Part shown: positions 7,841 to 11,879 of the stretch, piece after piece
How the letters are laid out: each line of letters begins with the position of its first letter
Numbering within the stretch: the first letter of the stretch is position 1
Source: Syntrophaceae bacterium UBA5619
Lineage (GTDB): Bacteria > Desulfobacterota > Syntrophia > Syntrophales > UBA5619
Assembly: GCA_002424545.1 (NCBI GenBank)
Contig: DIKL01000086.1
Coordinates: 1 to 11,879 of the forward strand
Direction of reading: 5' to 3'
Length of the DNA stretch: 11,879 nucleotides
Made by a program: the position numbers and the translations under genes
Notes under the pieces: model-generated
Told to the model about the DNA's origin: nothing
What the model saw: the letters and a program-made list of their open reading frames with translations, nothing else
Databases searched by the model: none

Positions 7841-10455
7841 TTCTCACCTCCATGTATCAGTCCGATAGTTCGGTCATATTTGATTACGTAGGATTTCTTG
7901 TCATCCTTTACACCTGACCACGACCACCCATTGTCGTCTCTCTTGACCGGCAAGAGCCAAGCACCTCGAAGTCGTCCTGTACTCATCAACACCGGTTTCA
8001 CTTTCTTATCGTCCGTTCTTGGCGGCCAGTAGCCAGGGTGAGGAGGAATCTTGACGCTGCGCTTGTACAGTTCCTTGACCTTGTCTCCGTCCACGTCCCC
8101 GGCAGTCAGGGTCGGAAGCTCGTCAGGCTCTACCGGGATCACGAGCACATCCTCCAAGCCCAAGCGCGTTCGCGCACGCCATCCGTTGCCATCATCGCTG
8201 TCGTCACCCACCTCATCTGCTCCGACGGGGTCGAATTCGTCGGCCATCGGTTCACAGAGGAGAAACTGCCCCGCCTGTGCTGCCAAATCCAACTGGAAGC
8301 CCTTCCATGCCAGTCTCGTCCCCTCCAGATCGTCGGAGATGCATGTCGATGAGCTCTTGCCATACACGGCTTCAATGAGAGAACGGAATTCTTTCGGTAA
8401 ATCGATTCGTTTCTTGCCGTCCAAGACCTCCAGTGTTCGCAGGAGAGGGTATTCCTGATATACTGTTTTTTTCGTATCAATTTTGGGAGATTTGTTGGCT
8501 TCAGTTTTCGGGGTAAGGATATGAATTATTGGCTCTCCACGTTGGTCCGCACCGTCAACGAGGTTCCCATTATTGTCGCGGGAGTGCCGCTTTATCCGGC
8601 CGCTTCGTTGAAGCAGCAGATCGATTGGGGCAAGCTCACTGATCATGTAGTCGAAGTCCACGTCAAGGCTTTGTTCAACAACTTGAGTTGCAACCAGAAT
8701 GTACTTTGTGGGACGGTTCGGAGGAACAAATCGGCGCTCATCGCCTTCGCCTCCCCAGTGTCCCTTACCAAACAGATCGAGGACCTTCTCTGTGATCTCC
8801 TTACGATCGGATGCCGCGAAGCGGGCGTGAAAAAGAAGCTTTTCATTTGATGGGAACTTCTTGAGTTCCTCGTACACCACCTGGGCTTGTTTGACTGTGT
8901 TCAAGATAACGCAACAGCATCCCCCATCCTTAACCAGTTCAACTGCTTTCGCGGCCGTCTTCTTAGCGTTACCCAGTAGCCCTTTATGAGACTCAACATG
9001 TAATATTCGGCGCGATGAAGCGTTGGGCATTATGGGGGGCCACACTTTCTTCCCCAGCTCTGCGACCGTGATAAGGGGATACGGCGCAGTCGGTCCCGGA
9101 TCACCGCCCGTTGCTCCGTACGCCTCTATCATTTCTCCACGCTGCTTTGCAGACAGTGTGGCGGAGAGCAGGATCACGGGAATCTTTAGACACGCGCACC
9201 ACTGGAGCAACCGGGCGATAATTGCGCTCATGTATGCGTCATAGGCGTGCACCTCATCAATGACAAGCACCCGATCTGCGAGTCCCGAAAGACGCAGGAA
9301 GCCAAACTTGACGTTCATGCCCGCAAGCATCGCCTGATCTATCGTTCCCACCCCGTGGGCCGCGAGCAAGGCCCGGCGTGTAGGTCGGAACCACGCGGCG
9401 GCAGAGGATTTGTCATCCCCCGGCTCGCCGTTTTGCGACAGCGTCTTTGGTTCCTTTTCATCTCGCAGCCACGCCATACCGTGAACGAGTTTAACGTCTT
9501 TCCCACGATTTAGCTTTGTGAGGTAGTCATCGCGGTACCTGCTGTGCAACGAATCGCTTGTTGCCATGGTGGGCAGAGCCATATACATGCCATAATAGCC
9601 TTTGTCCCGCCATTTCTCTGCCAGAATCCAAGCCGCTTCCGTCTTGCCCTCACCCATCGGGGCTTCAATAATGACCAGACATGGAGGGATGTTCTTCTCC
9701 AACAAAATCTGCTGGATGGGCCGAGGTTCCTCTACGATACTTGATGCTCTCCCCGCTTGCCTATCTCGCCTCAAGTCAAGCTTGTCTATCCACTCACCCG
9801 CCAAGACTCTCGCTCTCGCGAAGTACTCTTCCGGATCGTCTATATCTTTTAGCCGGGAATCACCGAAGAACTCCTCATTGCTCGCAATCCAGTCACTGAG
9901 AACAAGATGGCCTGCAAGACGCATCCCGAAGGCACTGAGGTCAACCGGGCTCTCACAAGAAAATGCTTCTACGCCAAGTACCTGCTGGAGCATCCGGCAA
10001 AGCTGGTCTTGCGCTTCCGCATACTCCGGCCCTACATCGCGGGCCGCTTCATTCCAGTATCCGTGATGGGCAACCACAGTTCGAGCAATTGCGTCGGCTG
10101 TAAAGTTGTCTATTTTATCCGAAACAAGCCTCTTTTTGATAAACCTAAAGGAAATGCGCTCATGTCGGCATCGGGCGTCGTCTGTGGTCTTATAGCCAGC
10201 GCTCGACAACTCTGATGAGAAGTCCGGTATCTGGTGTTGGAAACATGAGTCAGCCTTGCCCACGTCGTGAAGTCCGACAAGAAACGCCGTAACGTTCGGC
10301 GTCCAGCCAAAACTAACGACAGGCGGACTCAAGGCAAGCGAAACGGCTGACGCATCCATCATGTGCTTCCACAAGGGATGCCGTGGATTGCTCTTTGCCC
10401 ACAGTCGTTTGACATCGGCTGACGGCACACTTGATTTTATCATCTTGGGTTCCAT
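7837..10455 (-). CDS. cas3: Cas3, HD nuclease-helicase of type I-E CRISPR
   Basis: Positions count from the upstream ATG at 10479 (880 residues); the chosen start is M9, giving 872 aa. The HD nuclease comes first: H39 (LWKHMMDAS), H71-D72 (GLHDVGKAD), H106, H138-H139 (VAHHGYW) and D196 (LSDWIASN). The SF2 helicase follows: Walker A APMGEGKT (273-280), DEVH box (408-411), SAT (439-441), motif V ATQVVEQSLDVDFD (597-610) and motif VI QRSGRIKRH (624-632), then the C-terminal domain. All catalytic residues are present. Cas3 is recruited by Cascade and unwinds and shreds the non-target strand. The start at 10455 is preferred because GAGG lies eight bases upstream; 10479 has no such site, and M13 remains possible. 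It is first in the cas operon, with a 4-bp overlap into cas8e. Confidence 0.96.
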   Translation of the reverse strand: MEPKMIKSSVPSADVKRLWAKSNPRHPLWKHMMDASAVSLALSPPVVSFGWTPNVTAFLVGLHDVGKADSCFQHQIPDFSSELSSAGYKTTDDARCRHERISFRFIKKRLVSDKIDNFTADAIARTVVAHHGYWNEAARDVGPEYAEAQDQLCRMLQQVLGVEAFSCESPVDLSAFGMRLAGHLVLSDWIASNEEFFGDSRLKDIDDPEEYFARARVLAGEWIDKLDLRRDRQAGRASSIVEEPRPIQQILLEKNIPPCLVIIEAPMGEGKTEAAWILAEKWRDKGYYGMYMALPTMATSDSLHSRYRDDYLTKLNRGKDVKLVHGMAWLRDEKEPKTLSQNGEPGDDKSSAAAWFRPTRRALLAAHGVGTIDQAMLAGMNVKFGFLRLSGLADRVLVIDEVHAYDAYMSAIIARLLQWCACLKIPVILLSATLSAKQRGEMIEAYGATGGDPGPTAPYPLITVAELGKKVWPPIMPNASSRRILHVESHKGLLGNAKKTAAKAVELVKDGGCCCVILNTVKQAQVVYEELKKFPSNEKLLFHARFAASDRKEITEKVLDLFGKGHWGGEGDERRFVPPNRPTKYILVATQVVEQSLDVDFDYMISELAPIDLLLQRSGRIKRHSRDNNGNLVDGADQRGEPIIHILTPKTEANKSPKIDTKKTVYQEYPLLRTLEVLDGKKRIDLPKEFRSLIEAVYGKSSSTCISDDLEGTRLAWKGFQLDLAAQAGQFLLCEPMADEFDPVGADEVGDDSDDGNGWRARTRLGLEDVLVIPVEPDELPTLTAGDVDGDKVKELYKRSVKIPPHPGYWPPRTDDKKVKPVLMSTGRLRGAWLLPVKRDDNGWSWSGVKDDKKSYVIKYDRTIGLIHGGEK

Positions 10456-10614
10456 ACGTAAAACCTCACTTTCATACACAACTTATGGCGCATCAGCGAT
10501 CCCAATACGTCGCGACCGCAAACGCCACATCCAGGCAGTGATACGGCAAGAGATGATAGCCAGCACCCTCTCTTTCCGTCTTTCCCCAGTACCGATAATA
10601 TGTTGGTATTTCCG
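10456..10614 (-). other. Intergenic gap between the exonuclease gene and cas3
   Basis: No hairpin with a U tract is visible, so no terminator separates the two genes. Several near-matches to -35/-10 boxes exist but none has good spacing. An 8-bp palindrome GTCGCGAC (10509-10516) and two GACGGAAA copies on the minus strand are the only other structure noted. The cas operon may read through from the exonuclease gene or use a promoter not recognisable here. Confidence 0.4.
10464..10467 (-). promoter_or_regulatory. Ribosome binding site that decides the cas3 start
   Basis: GAGG on the minus strand lies eight bases before the ATG at 10455 and downstream of the alternative ATG at 10479. It therefore favours the 872-residue form of Cas3. 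Confidence 0.55.
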
Positions 10615-11133
10615 TCATCCCCCCTCCAGCTTCAGCCAGATCTTCGCCGTCATCCGGGCGTCGTCGAGGGCGCGGTGGTTCTGCCGATGGAGGCCAGCCT
10701 CGGGGAAGAGGTGCAGGTAAACCGTCTCCAGGGTGCGGTCGATCAGGTGCGGGAAACGGAGGCGGCTCATCTCCAATGTGCAGACGTGCCGGTTGGGAAG
10801 TCCCATCTTCAGCCGGGCGAATTCGTGGCGGAGAAAGCGGAGGTCGAAGGCGGCGTTGTGGGCCACCAAAACACTGTCCGCAATGAAGTTGCGGAAGAGC
10901 GGTAAGACCTCCTCCGGTTTGGGCTGGCCGGCAAGCATCTCGTCGGTGATGCCGTGGATCGCCTGCACAACGGGTGGAACCGGAACCCCGGCGTCGATCA
11001 GGGTCGTGAATTCCCCGACGACGGCGCCGTGTTCAACGGCAACCGCGCCGATCTCGATGACCCGGTGGCCCTGCCGCGGTGAAAGTCCGGTCGTTTCAAG
11101 ATCAAAGACCACATGGCGGTGCATCATGCCCAT
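10615..11133 (-). CDS. DEDDh (DnaQ-like) 3'-5' exonuclease domain protein
   Basis: This 172-aa protein is a stand-alone exonuclease domain of the DNA polymerase III epsilon family. ExoI is D11-x-E13 in VVFDLETTGLS. ExoII is D97 in HNAAFDLRFL. ExoIII is H153 and D158 in HRALDDA, which makes it the DEDDh type. These enzymes remove nucleotides from 3' ends of DNA (some act on RNA) with two metal ions. There is no fused polymerase, UvrC-like or helicase domain. The open frame extends to 11472, but the upstream part has no family similarity. The ATG at 11133 is chosen for a weak GGA six bases upstream and for its closeness to the first motif; ATGs at 11127 and 11124 are alternatives. It lies in the same orientation 159 bp upstream of cas3. 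Related enzymes trim prespacers in E. coli, but such a role here is inferred from position only. Confidence 0.9.
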   Translation of the reverse strand: MGMMHRHVVFDLETTGLSPRQGHRVIEIGAVAVEHGAVVGEFTTLIDAGVPVPPVVQAIHGITDEMLAGQPKPEEVLPLFRNFIADSVLVAHNAAFDLRFLRHEFARLKMGLPNRHVCTLEMSRLRFPHLIDRTLETVYLHLFPEAGLHRQNHRALDDARMTAKIWLKLEGG

Positions 11134-11664
11134 CTGTTTTCCGTACCTGAAAAGCTGCGCGTTTGGTATCGACATCCCCGCAGCCGTTCCTGGGTCATGC
11201 GGGACGCTGCCGGTAAATTTTGTGGAGAATCGGTCACTCAGGACCGCGGAACTGAGGAATCCCGCGTCCAGGGGGTTGCAGGCGAATAGGTTGGAATTAC
11301 ATCGGAAATCGGAGCAGCATCTTTTCCCCCAATCTGTTTGATGATGCGGGATGAAAAACGCGATCCGGAAAGCGGCATGCGGGGGAACCCTAACGCTTTC
11401 CAGGGAGTTTGTCAACCGCTCTTGACCCCCGTAATCCACCACCAACTTTTGGATGGACGGGTTTTCGTACATTTGAAACTCATTCTGTTCATGCCTGGGC
11501 CGTTTATCCGCTTAGGAACGCCATAACGGTCTCATGTTTTCAAAAGTATGCCGAAACTCCTTGTGGCATGTCCATCTCGGAACACACCTCCGCGACCGGT
11601 TGGAAAATTATGCCCCAGAAATCCACCGCTACTTTTACTCAACTTCAATGAATACATATCGATA
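11134..11664. other. 531-bp region without a convincing gene
   Basis: The minus strand is open from 11472 into the exonuclease frame, but the translated sequence (for example GFLSSAVLSDRFSTKF) matches no family I recognise and lies before the exonuclease motifs, so I treat it as non-coding. Plus-strand frames here are short and unremarkable. The region holds a possible promoter (11387-11415). The part beside the transposase stop (about 11520-11664) probably includes the insertion-sequence end, but no terminal inverted repeat could be identified. Confidence 0.5.
11387..11415 (-). promoter_or_regulatory. Possible sigma-70-type promoter upstream of the exonuclease gene
   Basis: On the minus strand a perfect TTGACA (11415-11410) is followed after 17 bp by TAGGGT (11392-11387), which matches the -10 consensus at only three of six positions. 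Transcription would run towards the exonuclease gene and perhaps on into the cas operon, with an untranslated leader of about 245 bases. The strong -35 and ideal spacing support it; the weak -10 does not. Confidence 0.35.
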
Positions 11665-11879
11665 TCATCCATAAACCGGCGCCATCGCCATGATCCGCCG
11701 CCTGGCCTCCAAGTAAAGCTCAAGGACCGGATGGCCCTTCACCAGCCGGATGATCAAAGAACGGGATCTCTCGACAATCCGGCCCGGAATGTTGATCAAG
11801 GAAAAGCGGATCGCCTTCATCCGCCGAGATGCCCATGATCCTCCCAAAACAAGACGCTTCATGATCGTGTTGAGGTTCA
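11665..11879 (-). mobile_element. 3' end of a transposase gene, resembling the IS1380 family (cut by window edge)
   Basis: The frame is open from the right edge to a TGA at 11665-11667, giving about 70 residues: NLNTIMKRLVLGGSW, then RRMKAIRFSLINIPGRIVER and RSLIIRLVKGHP, ending in LEARRRIMAMAPVYG. The pattern R+KAIRF-LI-I-GRI, then R-LIIRL-KGHP, then EARRRI fits the C-terminus of DDE group 1 transposases of the IS1380 kind, from memory of the family. Whether the rest is intact lies outside the window. It is the only mobile-element coding sequence seen and may mark the upstream limit of the CRISPR island. Confidence 0.6.

Noticed and set aside
11365..11392. Minus-strand stretch containing GGGTTCCCCCGCATGC, which resembles part of some I-E repeats
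   Set aside because: The opposite stem half (a GCGGGG-like run) is missing and no second copy exists. Without the true repeat, which lies outside the window, the match is too weak.
11134..11472. N-terminal extension of the exonuclease frame (113 extra residues)
   Set aside because: It shows no recognisable domain, DEDDh proteins usually begin close to the DxE motif, and a candidate promoter lies inside the extension.

Overview
The window is a nearly complete type I-E CRISPR-Cas locus with almost every gene on the minus strand, read from high to low coordinates. Genes run in the usual I-E order: cas3 (10455-7837), cas8e/cse1 (7840-6254), cse2 (6257-5604), cas7e (5614-4286), cas5e (4293-3499), cas6e (3360-2755), cas1 (1315-392) and cas2 (411-103). 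From cas3 to cas5e, consecutive genes overlap by 4 to 11 bp, so this is one tightly coupled operon. The 102 bp beyond cas2 look like the start of an AT-rich CRISPR leader transcribed off the left edge. No repeat or spacer lies inside the window.

The unusual part is between cas6e and cas1. There, in the same orientation, lies an intact 354-aa class II Fic protein (2569-1505). It has a complete HPFRDGNGR catalytic motif, an N-terminal SNRIEG autoinhibitory motif and a C-terminal winged-helix-like region. It is bracketed by two 29-bp near-identical direct repeats (27/29). In one reading frame these encode the C-terminal tails of two related proteins (NYLTEPESR and NYLSEPESR). A short 5' remnant of a Bro-N (phage-antirepressor-like) gene starts just after cas6e. 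The simplest reading is that fic sits among debris of one or two Bro-N-like genes that became part of the cas operon.

Upstream of cas3, in the same direction and with no visible terminator between, lies a stand-alone DEDDh (DnaQ-like) exonuclease gene (11133-10615). It has a possible promoter about 255 bp upstream. The right edge carries the last ~70 codons of a transposase resembling the IS1380 family, which marks a likely mobile boundary. The 11134-11664 interval has no convincing gene.

The organism cannot be fixed from sequence alone. Gene content, strong AGGAGG-type ribosome binding sites and moderate G+C (very high inside cas1, lower in cas7) suggest a Gram-negative bacterium, possibly a Deltaproteobacterium-like lineage; that is only a guess.

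In function, Cas6e processes pre-crRNA, Cas8e-Cse2-Cas7-Cas5-Cas6e form Cascade, Cas3 degrades the target, and Cas1-Cas2 acquire spacers. The Fic enzyme could be an added stress, dormancy or addiction layer, and the exonuclease could trim prespacers. Both roles are inferences from position.
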